A DNA stretch of 64,000 nt from a bacterium (GCA_020444425.1 JAHLLB010000001.1:1-64000); one strand, 5' to 3'. Numbered from the stretch's first letter, positions 26,336 to 36,577 are shown. Notes: a model not told the origin generated them from the sequence alone. Program-made: numbers and translations.

Positions 26336-26373
26336 ATAGATCTATTATACATAGCACACCAAGGCATAAGCAA
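26336..26373 (-). promoter_or_regulatory. Promoter and palindromic operator candidate for the padR unit
   Basis: On the minus strand, TTGCTT (26368-26373) and a consensus TATAAT (26344-26349) are 18 bases apart. The palindrome ATAGATCTAT (26336-26345) overlaps the -10 element, a good position for repression by PadR. The rest of the gap 26287-26584 shows nothing else. Confidence 0.55.
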
Positions 26374-26584
26374 CGGATACTCCAGGGGTACGGCTCGTTC
26401 ATGGATCGTTTGACGATGGCAGGGATACGATTCCCGGTAGTACCGGAACGAGTGAGTGGTGACGTGTATACATGCAGGATCAGGACTGGTGGAGAGTATT
26501 TCTGAAGCGTCCCAGCCGCACTCGGAGATCAACAGGATAGCATAATTGGTCTTTGGCTTCCGCCACTGTTTCGAGCTGCCGCTG

Positions 26585-27061
26585 CTATTCTAGAACCATT
26601 ACGAACTCATCAATTTCTGAACCGCGCGCATTTGCGTAACCTGATTCTGTGCGTTGAACGATGAATTCACATTTCTCCAGCACGCGGATCGATCCTGTAT
26701 TATCGCATGCAACCCTGGCATAAATCGGACGTTCCGCCTGGATCTCGAGAAACTGCTTAAGGGCTTCTGTCGCAATCCCTTTCCCCCAGTACGGTTTTCC
26801 GATCCAGTAGCTGACTTCCGGCGTGTCTTCCATGACATAGCTAAGGACTGAGCCAGCCACCTCGCCGTCGCATACAATCGTGCGAATCAGCACCGTTTCA
26901 GATGTCAGTATTCGCTCCCAGTGTGCATCGAATGCCGCCCGGTCACTGGGATCCTTTGCTGTGAATGCAGCCATCCGGTTCGCGTCGGGATCGAGCTGAA
27001 ACTGGAAAAAAAATGGCAGATCACTGGCTTCGACCTGCCGAAGATCGATTTGGACAGACAC
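26585..27061 (-). CDS. GNAT family N-acetyltransferase
   Basis: This protein of about 158 residues has a GNAT fold: LRQVEASDLPFFFQFQLDP at the N-terminus, an EVSYWIGKPYWGKGIATEAL acetyl-CoA pyrophosphate-binding loop, and ACDNTGSIRVLEKCEF near the end. The substrate is unknown. GTG 27061 lies seven bases after AGGA, which overlaps the stop of the ppk2 gene; TTG 27067 is the alternative start. The two genes are probably cotranscribed. Confidence 0.85.
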   Translation of the reverse strand: MSVQIDLRQVEASDLPFFFQFQLDPDANRMAAFTAKDPSDRAAFDAHWERILTSETVLIRTIVCDGEVAGSVLSYVMEDTPEVSYWIGKPYWGKGIATEALKQFLEIQAERPIYARVACDNTGSIRVLEKCEFIVQRTESGYANARGSEIDEFVMVLE

Positions 27062-27070
27062 GTTCAAATC

Positions 27071-27916
27071 CTAGTAGTGGTTCGGAATCGTGATGAACTT
27101 GTCCATCGGCGGACGTTCATACTCTTCTTGTTCCGGACGTGCCGGCAACTCAAAAGGTTCCGGGCTCAGGTCTTCGTAGTCGAACATCGACAACAGGTGA
27201 CGGATCGTGTTCAACCGCGCCCGTTTTTTGTCGTCGGACGGCACATCGTACCATCGTGCCTCCTCGATGTCGGTGTAGAAGAACATTTCATCCTTTGCCT
27301 TGGAGTACTCGACCCATTTTTCCCGTGAGGTGAGATCCATCGGCGACAGTTTCCACCGTTTGGTTGCATCCTTCAGCCGAGCCTGAAAACGTTTTTCCTG
27401 CTCTTCATCGCTGACTGAAAACCAATACTTGATCAATTTGATCCCGCTACGGACAATCATTCGCTCGAATTGGGGACAGGATCGGAGAAATTCCCTGTAC
27501 TCATCGTCTGAACAGAAGCCCATCACTCGTTCTACCCCGGCTCGATTGTACCACGAACGGTCAAAGAACACCATTTCGCCAGCAGACGGCAGGTGTGCGA
27601 TGTAGCGTTGAAAGTACCATTCGGTGCGTTCGCGGTCGGAAGGCTTGTCCAGCGCGACGACTCGCGCACCACGAGGATTCAGCGGTTCGATAATGCGTTT
27701 GATCGTTCCGCCCTTGCCCGCTGCGTCGCGTCCCTCAAATAGAATAACAACACGTCGCCCTGTTTCCTTGATCCAGTACTGCAGCTTGACCAGCTCAACA
27801 TGCAGCCGGCGCAGCTCTTTGTCGTAGTCTTTCCGTTTCAGTTTGTGCGCGGGGAGTGTATGCGCATTCGGTGTGGAATTCGCGTTCCCAGACCCATCCT
27901 GCTGATGCATCCCCAT
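27071..27916 (-). CDS. ppk2: Polyphosphate kinase 2
   Basis: This 281-residue PPK2 of the single-domain type has Walker A GRDAAGKGG, a lid region, Walker B-like FFDRSWYNRAGVERVMGF, and the C-terminal KKRARLNTIRHLL helix. It transfers phosphate between polyphosphate and nucleoside di- or monophosphates, linking polyphosphate stores to GTP and ATP. ATG 27916 has GGAGG six bases upstream. It precedes a GNAT gene in the same direction and diverges from maeB. Confidence 0.93.
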   Translation of the reverse strand: MGMHQQDGSGNANSTPNAHTLPAHKLKRKDYDKELRRLHVELVKLQYWIKETGRRVVILFEGRDAAGKGGTIKRIIEPLNPRGARVVALDKPSDRERTEWYFQRYIAHLPSAGEMVFFDRSWYNRAGVERVMGFCSDDEYREFLRSCPQFERMIVRSGIKLIKYWFSVSDEEQEKRFQARLKDATKRWKLSPMDLTSREKWVEYSKAKDEMFFYTDIEEARWYDVPSDDKKRARLNTIRHLLSMFDYEDLSPEPFELPARPEQEEYERPPMDKFITIPNHY

Positions 27917-28078
27917 AACCTGCCTCCTGCCGGGCGAAAGACGTGCAATCTCACAATTGTTTTATTTTACCCTGCAGGCTGAGTCATTGCAACCTGGAAT
28001 TCATTCAGCTGAAGCCAGTCAGGGAGAACATGCGTCCGAGCCGGGAGTACGGCGGGCGGGTGGTTTGCCTTGAGTATA

Positions 28079-28100
28079 TTTTGTGTTCATATTCACAAAA
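28079..28100 (+). promoter_or_regulatory. Inverted repeat upstream of maeB, operator candidate
   Basis: Arms TTTTGTG (28079-28085) and CACAAAA (28094-28100) are perfect complements separated by eight bases. The pattern suits a dimeric regulator; TGTG-N8-CACA resembles CRP/FNR-type half-sites. Confidence 0.4.
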
Positions 28101-28171
28101 GCTACGCCTGAATGGCGTTTTTGCCGATGATTCTACAGTCATTTGTACTCGCAAAATTTGTAAAACCACGA

Positions 28172-28191
28172 ACAAACCTGAACAGGTTTGT
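28172..28191 (+). promoter_or_regulatory. 20-base palindrome upstream of maeB, operator candidate
   Basis: ACAAACCTG (28172-28180) and CAGGTTTGT (28183-28191) are perfect complements around AA. It lies 155 bases before the maeB start. No U-tract follows, so an operator is likelier than a terminator. Confidence 0.45.
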
Positions 28192-28345
28192 GAAAAGTAG
28201 CACGACATGATGCTGGTATTGTCCAGCAGGTACTGGAGACGTGTACGCCATCCAGCGTCACCTTTCCAACTACACATGCACCATCGCATGAACACTGCAT
28301 CAGCGTCACATTCGTCTGATGCATCTTGTGTTTGAGGAGATCACC

Positions 28346-30637
28346 ATGAGGTACGATCGCGAGGCGATTGAGTATCATTCGTCGCCACGCCCCGGTAAGA
28401 TCGAAGTACGGCCGACCAAACCCTGTTCCACGCAGCATGACCTGTCTTTGGCTTACACTCCCGGCGTTGCCGTTCCCTGCCTGGAAATTGAGAAGAATCC
28501 GGAACTCGCGTACAGTTACACCTCAAAGGGTAACCTCGTCGGCGTCGTCTCCAACGGTACAGCGGTGCTCGGCCTCGGCAACATCGGCGCGCTTGCCGGC
28601 AAACCGGTAATGGAAGGCAAGGGCGTCCTGTTCAAGCGCTTTGCCGGAGTCGACGTCTTCGACCTCGAGCTGGACACGAAGGATCCAGATGAAGTCATTC
28701 GCACCTGTGAGATCCTCGCCCCCACTCTTGGCGGAATTAACCTCGAGGACATCAAAGCGCCGGAGTGCTTCTACATCGAGGAAACACTCAAGGAGCGGCT
28801 GGACATTCCAGTGTTCCACGATGACCAGCACGGTACGGCAATTATCTCAGGTGCGGCATTGATCAACGCGCTCGAGCTGATTGGCAAGGACATCGCGAAA
28901 ATCAAGGTTGTGTTCAACGGTGCCGGAGCGGCGGGCATCGCCTGCGCCAAGTTTTACGAAACTCTAGGCGTGTCGCACGAAAACATCATTCTCTGCGACT
29001 CGAAGGGGGTGTTGTACACCGGTCGTGAAGATCTCGATCCCGCGCACCCGAAGTACAACAAGTACAAGGCGTATTTCGCGCAAAAGACCGATCTCCGCAC
29101 TCTCTCCGAAGCGATGGATGGAGCGGATGCGTTCGCCGGTGTTTCGGTCGCGGATTGTGTCACACAGGACATGGTTCGGTCAATGGCGAAGGATCCGATT
29201 ATCTTCGCAATGGCGAATCCCGATCCGGAAATCACCTATCCGGATGCCGTCGCCGCCCGTGAAGATGTCATCATGGCAACCGGCCGGTCGGATTATCCGA
29301 ATCAGGTGAATAACGTGCTCGGCTTCCCGTTCATCTTCCGCGGGGCGCTCGATGTTCGTGCGCGCGGGATCAACGAGGAGATGAAGACCGCCGCTGCCCG
29401 TTCATTGGCCGCTCTCGCGAAGGAAGACGTACCAGACAGCGTGCTGCGTGCTTATCACGTAGAAAAGATGCAGTTTGGCAAGGAATACCTGATTCCGAAG
29501 CCGTTCGATCCACGAGTGCTGACGTGGGAAGCTGTCGCAGTCGCCAAGGCGGCCGTTGACACGGGTGTCGCGCGTCTGCCGATCAAGGATTGGGACGAGT
29601 ACCGCGAACGTCTTGAGCAGTACCTCAGCGGCGACCGCACGACACTCCGCCGCATCATACGCCGTGCGAAGCAGGAACCACAGCGGATTGTGTTCGCTGA
29701 AGGAACCGGCGAGAAGATCATGCGCGCGGCGCAGTTGGTCATCGACGAGCGGATCGGTACTCCGGTTCTTCTCGGTGTTCCGGAATTAATCGAAGCAAAG
29801 CGCCATGAGCTTGGTCTCGCTCTGGACGGCGCGGAGTTTATCAATCCGGAATCTGCGCCCCAGTACAACACCTATGTGGACGAGTACTACCGGCTGCGCC
29901 AGCGAAAGGGTGTGAATAAGGAGGAAGCTCGGCGTGACATGCGTTCGCGTGACTACTTCGGACCGATGATGGTTCGCATGGGCGACGCGGATGTGTTCAT
30001 GTCTGACCAGTCCCGGCATTATCCGAACATGTTGCGGCCGATGCTGAAGGTGATGTCAGACCGTATCGAAGGCCGGATGCTGTGCGGCGTGATGATGATC
30101 ACCATCGACCACAAGGATTATTTCCTTGCGGACACTGCGGTTAATGTCGATCCGACGGTGGATGAAATTGTCGGAATCACCGAAGAGCTGCACAACCTCG
30201 TCGTCGGGCTGGGTCTGTCCGTGCCGCGTATCGCCCTACTCTCCTTCAGCAACTTCGGCAGCGTACGATCTCTGTCGAGCAACAAAATGCGTGCAGCGGT
30301 GGAAATCCTCTGGGACAAGCATCCAGATTGGCAGGTTGACGGCGAAATCCAGGCGGACATCGCGGTCAATCCGGACCGGCTCAAGACGGGTTACCCGTTT
30401 ACGAAGATTCCGAACGGAGCCAACTGCCTCGTGTTTCCGAACCTCGATTCGGCGAATACCAGTTTCCGGCTGTTATCGAGCCTTGGCCACGCGTCGAAGA
30501 CCGGTCCGCTGATGGCGGGACTTGATCTGCCGATGCACATTCTGTTGCCTGGTCTGGACGTGAACGATATCGTCGACCTCGCGGCGATTGGTGTCAATCA
30601 GGCGATGGCCCGAAAACGGCAGAAAGGTCTGCTCTGA
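28346..30637 (+). CDS. maeB: NADP-dependent malic enzyme with phosphotransacetylase-like domain
   Basis: This 763-residue MaeB-type enzyme decarboxylates malate to pyruvate with reduction of NAD(P). The malic enzyme part (about 1-420) shows [18 protein letters not shown] and the dinucleotide loop [10 protein letters not shown]. The C-terminal phosphotransacetylase-like domain (about 430-763) usually regulates by acetyl-CoA and shows DQSRHYPNM and SFSNFGS. ATG 28346 follows GAGGAGA. The gene heads a C4 metabolism cluster with oadGAB and pckG. Two palindromes upstream may be operators. The 253-base gap after it (30638-30890) shows no clear terminator. Confidence 0.95.
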   Translation: MRYDREAIEYHSSPRPGKIEVRPTKPCSTQHDLSLAYTPGVAVPCLEIEKNPELAYSYTSKGNLVGVVSNGTAVLGLGNIGALAGKPVMEGKGVLFKRFAGVDVFDLELDTKDPDEVIRTCEILAPTLGGINLEDIKAPECFYIEETLKERLDIPVFHDDQHGTAIISGAALINALELIGKDIAKIKVVFNGAGAAGIACAKFYETLGVSHENIILCDSKGVLYTGREDLDPAHPKYNKYKAYFAQKTDLRTLSEAMDGADAFAGVSVADCVTQDMVRSMAKDPIIFAMANPDPEITYPDAVAAREDVIMATGRSDYPNQVNNVLGFPFIFRGALDVRARGINEEMKTAAARSLAALAKEDVPDSVLRAYHVEKMQFGKEYLIPKPFDPRVLTWEAVAVAKAAVDTGVARLPIKDWDEYRERLEQYLSGDRTTLRRIIRRAKQEPQRIVFAEGTGEKIMRAAQLVIDERIGTPVLLGVPELIEAKRHELGLALDGAEFINPESAPQYNTYVDEYYRLRQRKGVNKEEARRDMRSRDYFGPMMVRMGDADVFMSDQSRHYPNMLRPMLKVMSDRIEGRMLCGVMMITIDHKDYFLADTAVNVDPTVDEIVGITEELHNLVVGLGLSVPRIALLSFSNFGSVRSLSSNKMRAAVEILWDKHPDWQVDGEIQADIAVNPDRLKTGYPFTKIPNGANCLVFPNLDSANTSFRLLSSLGHASKTGPLMAGLDLPMHILLPGLDVNDIVDLAAIGVNQAMARKRQKGLL

Positions 30638-30890
30638 GGCGTTTTGGCTGTCTCGGTTGGCTGAGCTGCAGATAATGTGACGGATTTCGTGTGCTGAGAT
30701 CTTGCTCCCGTGCTGGAGACCTGCATCTTGGGCGTGATTCCACCGTTGCTGGAACGTACGTGACATATTGAACAGACTTTCTGCAAAGCACTGACATCGG
30801 GGTGAAAAAGTCGGCTGGAACCGGAGACTTCGGTTTCGGGCGTATCCGTTGAAAGCGTACTTTCTTAGCCTGAAACACAGGGAGGATATC

Positions 30891-31169
30891 TTGCACGAAA
30901 ATCTCGTCATGATTTGTGTCACGGCTTTCACAGCCGTGTTTTCGCTGCTCGCTTTACTTGCCGCAGTGATGGCAGGCATCACTCGTCTCGCTGCTGCTCC
31001 CGCTACCGCGACCGTGAAGAAGGCCGCCCCTCCTGCAGCGACATCTCCCAAAGCCACTCCTGCACCTGCCGTTGCGACCCATGATCAAGCCCGGATCGCC
31101 GCGATTTCGTCCGCGTACAGGAGATTGTTCCCAGACAAGTCCGTCATTCATATCGAGGAAATAGGCTGA
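30891..31169 (+). CDS. oadG: Sodium-pumping decarboxylase gamma subunit (OadG-like)
   Basis: This 92-residue protein has one N-terminal membrane helix (about 6-30), an Ala/Pro/Lys-rich linker and a conserved-looking C-terminal ARIAAISSAYRRLF segment, as in OadG proteins that anchor the carboxyltransferase to the membrane pump. TTG 30891 lies five bases after GGAGG and gives the usual length; the frame starting at 30849 adds an unlikely extension. It immediately precedes oadA. Confidence 0.82.
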   Translation: MHENLVMICVTAFTAVFSLLALLAAVMAGITRLAAAPATATVKKAAPPAATSPKATPAPAVATHDQARIAAISSAYRRLFPDKSVIHIEEIG

Positions 31170-31218
31170 CCTGAACCCGATTCAGGCCAACCTGCCAAAC
31201 GCAGGAGGCTTCAATCCG

Positions 31219-33117
31219 ATGATTTTCACTGAGAAGAAAAAGACCATCCGGGTCATGCTCACCACGTTCCGCGATGGGTTTCAGAGTATGTTTGGCGGGA
31301 AGGTGCGCATTGACGACGTGCTCCCGGCGATGAAGGTTGCCGCCAAGGACGTTGGCGTCAAGCACTTTGAGTTTGGTGGCGGCGCACGTTACCAGGCCCC
31401 GTACTTCTATTGTGGTGAAGATCCGTTCGAAACCATGCAGAAGATGCGGGACACGGTGGGTCCGGAAGCGGATCTGCAGATTCTCACCCGTTCCATCTCC
31501 GGTGTGACGCTGACCACGCAGAACATCGACGCGCTGAAGTTGCAGGCGAAGCTGCACCAGAAGTACGGTACCACCTGGGATCGTAACTTTGACTTCATGA
31601 ACGACGTCGACCTGTTGGCCAAGACCGGTCAGCCGATTGTTGATGCTGGCATGCATCACCAGGTTTGTGTCGCGTTGATGGGTCTGCCGTTCAAATCTGA
31701 CAAGGCGCACACCGCTGAGTTCTACATCAATGTCGCGAAGAAGATCATCGCCAGCGGCGTCCACTTCGATTCGCTATGCCTCAAGGACGCGTCGGGTACG
31801 ACCACGCCGCATGTGGTGTATGAAGCCGCCAAGGGCATCAAGCCGTTGCTGCCGGAAGGCACCCCGCTGTGGTTCCACACGCATGATACCGCGTCGACAG
31901 CGGTTGCTTGCTACATGGCCGCGATCGAAGGCGGCGCCGACGGTATCGACCTGTCGAACCGTCCGCTGGCCAGCGGTACGGTGCAGCCGGATGTCCGTTC
32001 GATGGCGCACGCACTCAAGGGTACCGGCTACGAGCTCGACATTGACCACACCAAGGTCATGTTGATCGAAGAAGCGCTGACCGAAGGTCTCAAGGACTAC
32101 AACTTCAACCCGGTGGTGACCAGTGCGGACGCTCGCGTAACCGGCTTCCCGATGCCGGGTGGCGCGATCGGACCGAACGTGCACATGATGGTCAAGGCCG
32201 GCATTCTCGACCGTTACAGCGAAGTACTGGCTGAGTTCCCGGTCGTGGTGAAGGCTGGTGGCGGCTGGACCTCGGTTACCCCAGGTTCGCAGCAGTACTG
32301 GCTGCAGGCGTTCAACAACGTGCTGCTCGGCCGCTGGGAGAAGATTGATACGGGTTACGGCAAGTCGGTGCTCGGTTACTTTGGCAAAACCCCGCTGCCG
32401 TCCGACCCGGAAGTGGTCAAGATCGCCAGCGAACAGCTGAACCTGCCGGTTCTCGAGAAGAACCCGCTCGAAGTCGCGCCGGACAGCCTAGGCCCCGCAA
32501 AGGCCGAACTGGAGAAGCGTGGTTTGCCGACGGACGAGAAGAGCATCTTCCTCGTCGCTGCAGCAAGTGTTCCGGGCAAGGATTTCGAGTTGAACGAAGG
32601 TATCCGTCTGCTCGAGAAACGCCCGAAGATCGAGATCCCGCTGAAGAAGAAGGAAGAAGCGCCGAAGAAAGCCGCTCCGAAGGCTGCGGCGCCGGCAGCT
32701 GCACCCGCAGCCGCTCCGGCAGTGGCTGGCGGTCCGATGACGACGACCTGCACCGTGGTCGAAGGTGGCACCGCGCGTCAGTTCATGGTCATCGTGGATG
32801 CCCAGGGCAATGGCGGCGCAGCTCCGATGCCGATGGCCACAGCCGCTGCTCCGGCTGCCGCACCCGCTCCGGTAGCTGTTGCCGAAGCCACGGGTACCCC
32901 GGTCTATTCACCGTTTGATGGGGACAGCCCGCTGGTCGAGTTGAAGGTGAAGGCTGGTGACGCTGTCACGGAAGGCCAGATCCTTGGTGCGGTCGAAGCG
33001 ATGAAGGCCAACTACAACTTCAAGTCTCCGTCTGACGGTACCGTGGGAGAGATTTTCTTCCATCTCGGCGATGATGTTCCCGCCGGCGAACCGATTCTGA
33101 CCATTCAGCCAAAGTAA
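31219..33117 (+). CDS. oadA: Oxaloacetate decarboxylase alpha subunit / carboxyltransferase with biotin domain
   Basis: This 632-residue protein has a TIM-barrel carboxyltransferase domain (TTFRDGFQS at 15-23, metal-binding HTHDTAS), a conserved middle domain (about 300-470), an Ala/Pro/Lys-rich linker and a biotinyl domain with VEAMKANY (Lys596). It moves the carboxyl group from oxaloacetate to biotin. Together with oadG and oadB this forms a membrane complex that pumps sodium on decarboxylation, or runs in reverse. A pyruvate carboxylase B-type role cannot be excluded, because no biotin carboxylase gene is nearby. ATG 31219 follows GGAGG. Confidence 0.92.
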   Translation: MIFTEKKKTIRVMLTTFRDGFQSMFGGKVRIDDVLPAMKVAAKDVGVKHFEFGGGARYQAPYFYCGEDPFETMQKMRDTVGPEADLQILTRSISGVTLTTQNIDALKLQAKLHQKYGTTWDRNFDFMNDVDLLAKTGQPIVDAGMHHQVCVALMGLPFKSDKAHTAEFYINVAKKIIASGVHFDSLCLKDASGTTTPHVVYEAAKGIKPLLPEGTPLWFHTHDTASTAVACYMAAIEGGADGIDLSNRPLASGTVQPDVRSMAHALKGTGYELDIDHTKVMLIEEALTEGLKDYNFNPVVTSADARVTGFPMPGGAIGPNVHMMVKAGILDRYSEVLAEFPVVVKAGGGWTSVTPGSQQYWLQAFNNVLLGRWEKIDTGYGKSVLGYFGKTPLPSDPEVVKIASEQLNLPVLEKNPLEVAPDSLGPAKAELEKRGLPTDEKSIFLVAAASVPGKDFELNEGIRLLEKRPKIEIPLKKKEEAPKKAAPKAAAPAAAPAAAPAVAGGPMTTTCTVVEGGTARQFMVIVDAQGNGGAAPMPMATAAAPAAAPAPVAVAEATGTPVYSPFDGDSPLVELKVKAGDAVTEGQILGAVEAMKANYNFKSPSDGTVGEIFFHLGDDVPAGEPILTIQPK

Positions 33118-33127
33118 GGGAGACAGC

Positions 33128-34264
33128 ATGGAGGCGTTAGCCGAATTGCTAGGATCCTCCGGCTTTGCTGGGCTGACTTGGCAGAACATAGTCATGTTCG
33201 CGGTCGGTGGAATTCTGATCTATCTGGCCATTACACGAGGATACGAACCCCTTTTGCTGATCCCGATCGGGTCCGGCGCGATCCTGGCGAACCTGCCATT
33301 CGCGCACATGGCCGCCGGTCTTGGGATCAACGAAGGGTTGCTGCAGGATATTTATAAAGTCGGCATCAAGACCGAGTTTCTTCCGCCCGTGATTTTCCTT
33401 GGGGTGGGTGTACTCACCGACTTCAGGCCGTTGCTCAGCCGTCCGTACACCTTCCTGCTCGGTGCGGCTGCCCAGTTGGGCATCTTCACCGCGGCGCTGG
33501 GTGCGTTTTACCTGGCTGGCTTCACTCTTGAGGAATCGGCAGCTATCGGCATCATCGGTGGCGCGGACGGTCCGACGTCAATCTTCCTGGCGAGCAAGCT
33601 GGCTCCGCACCTGCTAGGTCCGATTGCAGTTGCGGCCTACAGCTACATGTCGTTGGTTCCGATCATTCAGCCGCCGATCATGCGCATGCTGACGACGAAG
33701 AATGAGCGTCAGATTGACATGCCGCAGGCCAAACCGGTTTCGAAAACCGCGACCATCCTGTTCCCGATTGTGACGGGTACGGTCGCAATGCTGGCGATTC
33801 CATCCAGTGCTCCGCTGCTGGGCATGCTGATGTTCGGCAACCTGCTGGCGGTTTCCGGAGTCACCGAACGTCTGCGCAAGACCGCAGGTGGGGCGATGAC
33901 AGATATTGTCACCATTTTCCTCGGCCTTGCGGTTGGTGCGACGATGACTGGAAGCTCCTTCCTGCAGCTGGAAACGTTGAAGATTCTAGTGATGGGCGCG
34001 ATTGCGTTCGGATTCTCGACGGCTGGCGGTGTTCTCTTCGCGAAGCTGATCAACGTGTTCCTGCCTGCCGGGAAGAAGATCAACCCGTGCATCGGCGCGG
34101 CTGGTGTCAGCGCGGTTCCGATGTCCGCACGCGTTGTTCAGGGCTTCGTGAACGAACAGACGAACGGCAGGGTGAATCCGTTGATGGCTGCGATGGGACC
34201 GAATGTCGCAGGCGTGATTGGATCCGCTGTTGCTGCTGGTGTGTTCCTGATGCTACTGCAATAA
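33128..34264 (+). CDS. oadB: Sodium-pumping decarboxylase beta subunit
   Basis: This 378-residue polytopic membrane protein has the OadB hallmark GGADGPTSIFLASKLAP, which holds the membrane Asp involved in sodium transport, and the later GAAGVSAVPMSARVVQ. It decarboxylates carboxybiotin on OadA and exports sodium. ATG 33128 follows AAGGGAGA. It starts 10 bases after oadA and is followed by a strong terminator. Confidence 0.94.
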   Translation: MEALAELLGSSGFAGLTWQNIVMFAVGGILIYLAITRGYEPLLLIPIGSGAILANLPFAHMAAGLGINEGLLQDIYKVGIKTEFLPPVIFLGVGVLTDFRPLLSRPYTFLLGAAAQLGIFTAALGAFYLAGFTLEESAAIGIIGGADGPTSIFLASKLAPHLLGPIAVAAYSYMSLVPIIQPPIMRMLTTKNERQIDMPQAKPVSKTATILFPIVTGTVAMLAIPSSAPLLGMLMFGNLLAVSGVTERLRKTAGGAMTDIVTIFLGLAVGATMTGSSFLQLETLKILVMGAIAFGFSTAGGVLFAKLINVFLPAGKKINPCIGAAGVSAVPMSARVVQGFVNEQTNGRVNPLMAAMGPNVAGVIGSAVAAGVFLMLLQ

Positions 34265-34293
34265 CGTATCCAGACACGTACGTACAACCTCAG

Positions 34294-34323
34294 CGCCTGT
34301 GGTCATTGACCGCAGGCGTTTTA
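34294..34323 (+). terminator. Rho-independent terminator after oadB
   Basis: Stem CGCCTGTGGTC/GACCGCAGGCG (34294-34304 with 34308-34318, one G-T pair) with loop ATT is followed by TTTT. It ends the oadGAB transcript. The rest of the 305-base gap to pckG (34265-34569) shows no gene. Confidence 0.85.
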
Positions 34324-34569
34324 TCTCTGCTCTCCCCAGGTTTTTACGCCACTGAGCTCGAAACGGGCTCCCTTGCTCCCAATATCACATGACAACAAGT
34401 TAGCCGCTCCTTACATTTGAGATCCATCGTTTTTCATGGAACTGTTGGGGGACAGTCATCCGTGAGAGGGATGTAAGGAATCACGGTGGCCCTCCCCCAT
34501 CCCCCTGCTTCCAACACAGTGGGTACGGTTATCGTGACTTGAAGGCATACTGTTTGGAGGTAGTTGAAC

Positions 34570-36546
34570 ATGTTGAAGTTGAATCACGGAACTGACATCC
34601 TTGCGGCAAGCGGCGGTGTGAACAGTATCGCCGAAGCCCGCGCGATCCTTACCGATACCCTCGACGACACGAACCTCGCCAAGCTCGACGTGATCAAGAC
34701 AGAAGACGCGTGGGTCAAGATTGCCAACGCGGTGAAACTGTGCGAACCGGACGACGTGTTCGTGCTCAGCGGCTCGATACAGGACCGCGATGAAATTCGT
34801 CGCCGCAGCATCAAGAAGGGCGAAGAGAAGCCGCTGACGATGAAGGACCACACGATCCACTATGACCTGCCCGAGGAACAGGGCCGTATCGTGGATCGCA
34901 CGTTCTACATCGTCAATGAGGATGAAGACACTAGCGTTCTCGCCAAGACGATGATCCGCGACGAAGCGATGGAGTATGTGCGCGAGCACATGCGCGGCAT
35001 CATGAAGGGCAAGACGATGTTCGTCGGCTTTTTCAGCCGTGGTCCGCAAGGTGCAAAACTGGCGTTACCGGCGATTGAGATTTCATCTTCGACCTATGTC
35101 ATGCATTCAGGACTGATCCTGTACCGCAACTGCTTTGGCACGTTTGATGATCAGGTCAAGCGGTCCGGCACGTTCCTGACCAACGTGCACAGCGAAGGCT
35201 TGAACCGTCCGGAAGATCTGCAGCATGCCCGTGTCTTCATGGACCGTAGCTGGTTGACGACATTCTCCATGTTCTGCACATACGCCGGTAACACATTGCT
35301 GCTGAAGAAGGGCAATCACCGGATGGCGGTGGACCTCGCCTGCTACTATGGCAACAGTGAAGCGTTGTCCGAGCACATGTTCATCACCGGCATGAAGGAT
35401 GACAGCGGCCGGATTACGTGGTTCGCTGGCGCAGCACCGTCCGGTTGCGGCAAGACGACCACCGCGATGGCGGGCACGGACTTCGTCGGCGACGACCTCG
35501 CTCAGATGTGGGTCGACGAAGACGGCACCATGCGCGCGATCAACCCGGAACAAGGCATCTTCGGCATCGTGGCCGATGTCAACCGGGAAGGTGACCCATA
35601 CCTGATGAAAGCGTTGCGTGAGGAGGGCACCGAAGTCATCTGGTCGAACGTGCTGGTGGATGACGAGGGCGTGACGCATTGGATGGGCAACGGTGAGGAG
35701 CATCCGGAACACGGCGTCAATTTCCAGGGCGAATGGCACAAGGGCAAGACCAAGCCGGACGGCACGGAAATCCCGATTTCGCACCCGAACGCACGCTGCA
35801 CGCTGCGTTGTGACGCCATCGACAACTACAACCGTGAGCATGGCGAGGATCCGGCAGGTGTACCGGTCAAGGTGGTGACCTACTCCGGACGTGACAGTGA
35901 CACCATGCCGCCGGTATGGGTAGGCAAGAGTCCGGATCACGGCGTGGTGATCGGAGCGTCGATTGTGTCCGCCGCGACGGCGACCGAGATCGGCGCCTCC
36001 GGTGTCAAGCGCCAGCCGTGGGCGAACGCGCCATTCATCCCGGGTCCGCTGGCCGACTACATGAAGGTCCAGTTCGAGTTCTTCAACAGCAGCAAGTTTG
36101 ATGCGGACGGTCAGCCGGTGCTGGCCGGTCTCAACTACTTCCTCACAGACGAAGCCCGTGGCGGCTCGAGCAAGAAGCTGCTCGGCGAAAAGCGGGACGT
36201 GAAGGTGTGGTTGGCGTGGCTGGCGGCGTACGCCAACGGAGATGTCGAGGCGATTGAGACGCCGATCGGGTACATCCCGCGCTACGAGGACTTGCACGAG
36301 CTGTTCCACAAGGTGATCGGCAAGGAATATGAATGGGAGCTGTACGTCAAACACTTCTCGCTCTACATCGACAACATCCTCTCCCGGATCGAATTGCAGC
36401 GGGATGCCTTCGGCAAGGAAAAGAACCTGCCGTCGAAGCTGTTCGAAGTCTACGACGAGTGGGAATCCGGCCTGAACGAGCTGCAGCAGCATCACGGTTC
36501 GGTGGTCAGCCCGGACCAGCTGCAAGCCTTCACCGCAGCCGGTTAA
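34570..36546 (+). CDS. pckG: Phosphoenolpyruvate carboxykinase (GTP)
   Basis: This 658-residue PEPCK of the GTP family converts oxaloacetate and GTP to PEP and CO2, the entry to gluconeogenesis. The kinase-1a P-loop is APSGCGKTT (Lys295), where most GTP enzymes read PSACGKTN. The downstream metal and PEP-binding segments (FVGDDLAQMW, NPEQGIFGIV) are present. The length is close to the family norm. ATG 34570 follows GGAGGT; TTG 34564 is too close. Standing after oadGAB, it completes a malate-pyruvate-oxaloacetate-PEP set. Confidence 0.9.
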   Translation: MLKLNHGTDILAASGGVNSIAEARAILTDTLDDTNLAKLDVIKTEDAWVKIANAVKLCEPDDVFVLSGSIQDRDEIRRRSIKKGEEKPLTMKDHTIHYDLPEEQGRIVDRTFYIVNEDEDTSVLAKTMIRDEAMEYVREHMRGIMKGKTMFVGFFSRGPQGAKLALPAIEISSSTYVMHSGLILYRNCFGTFDDQVKRSGTFLTNVHSEGLNRPEDLQHARVFMDRSWLTTFSMFCTYAGNTLLLKKGNHRMAVDLACYYGNSEALSEHMFITGMKDDSGRITWFAGAAPSGCGKTTTAMAGTDFVGDDLAQMWVDEDGTMRAINPEQGIFGIVADVNREGDPYLMKALREEGTEVIWSNVLVDDEGVTHWMGNGEEHPEHGVNFQGEWHKGKTKPDGTEIPISHPNARCTLRCDAIDNYNREHGEDPAGVPVKVVTYSGRDSDTMPPVWVGKSPDHGVVIGASIVSAATATEIGASGVKRQPWANAPFIPGPLADYMKVQFEFFNSSKFDADGQPVLAGLNYFLTDEARGGSSKKLLGEKRDVKVWLAWLAAYANGDVEAIETPIGYIPRYEDLHELFHKVIGKEYEWELYVKHFSLYIDNILSRIELQRDAFGKEKNLPSKLFEVYDEWESGLNELQQHHGSVVSPDQLQAFTAAG

Positions 36547-36577
36547 CACCCGCGTCTTTTTGATTCAGTTTATCCTG

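Larger units (their letters stand above)
27917..28345. other. Divergent intergenic region between ppk2 and maeB
   Basis: This 429-base region is AT-richer than its surroundings and carries two separate perfect inverted repeats (28079-28100 and 28172-28191), listed on their own. I see no gene, and no canonical sigma-70 promoter stands out. Confidence 0.5.

Noticed and set aside
35107..36549. 480-codon minus-strand frame opposite pckG
   Set aside because: Shadow of the PEPCK gene; low-complexity His/Arg/Val composition and no domain.
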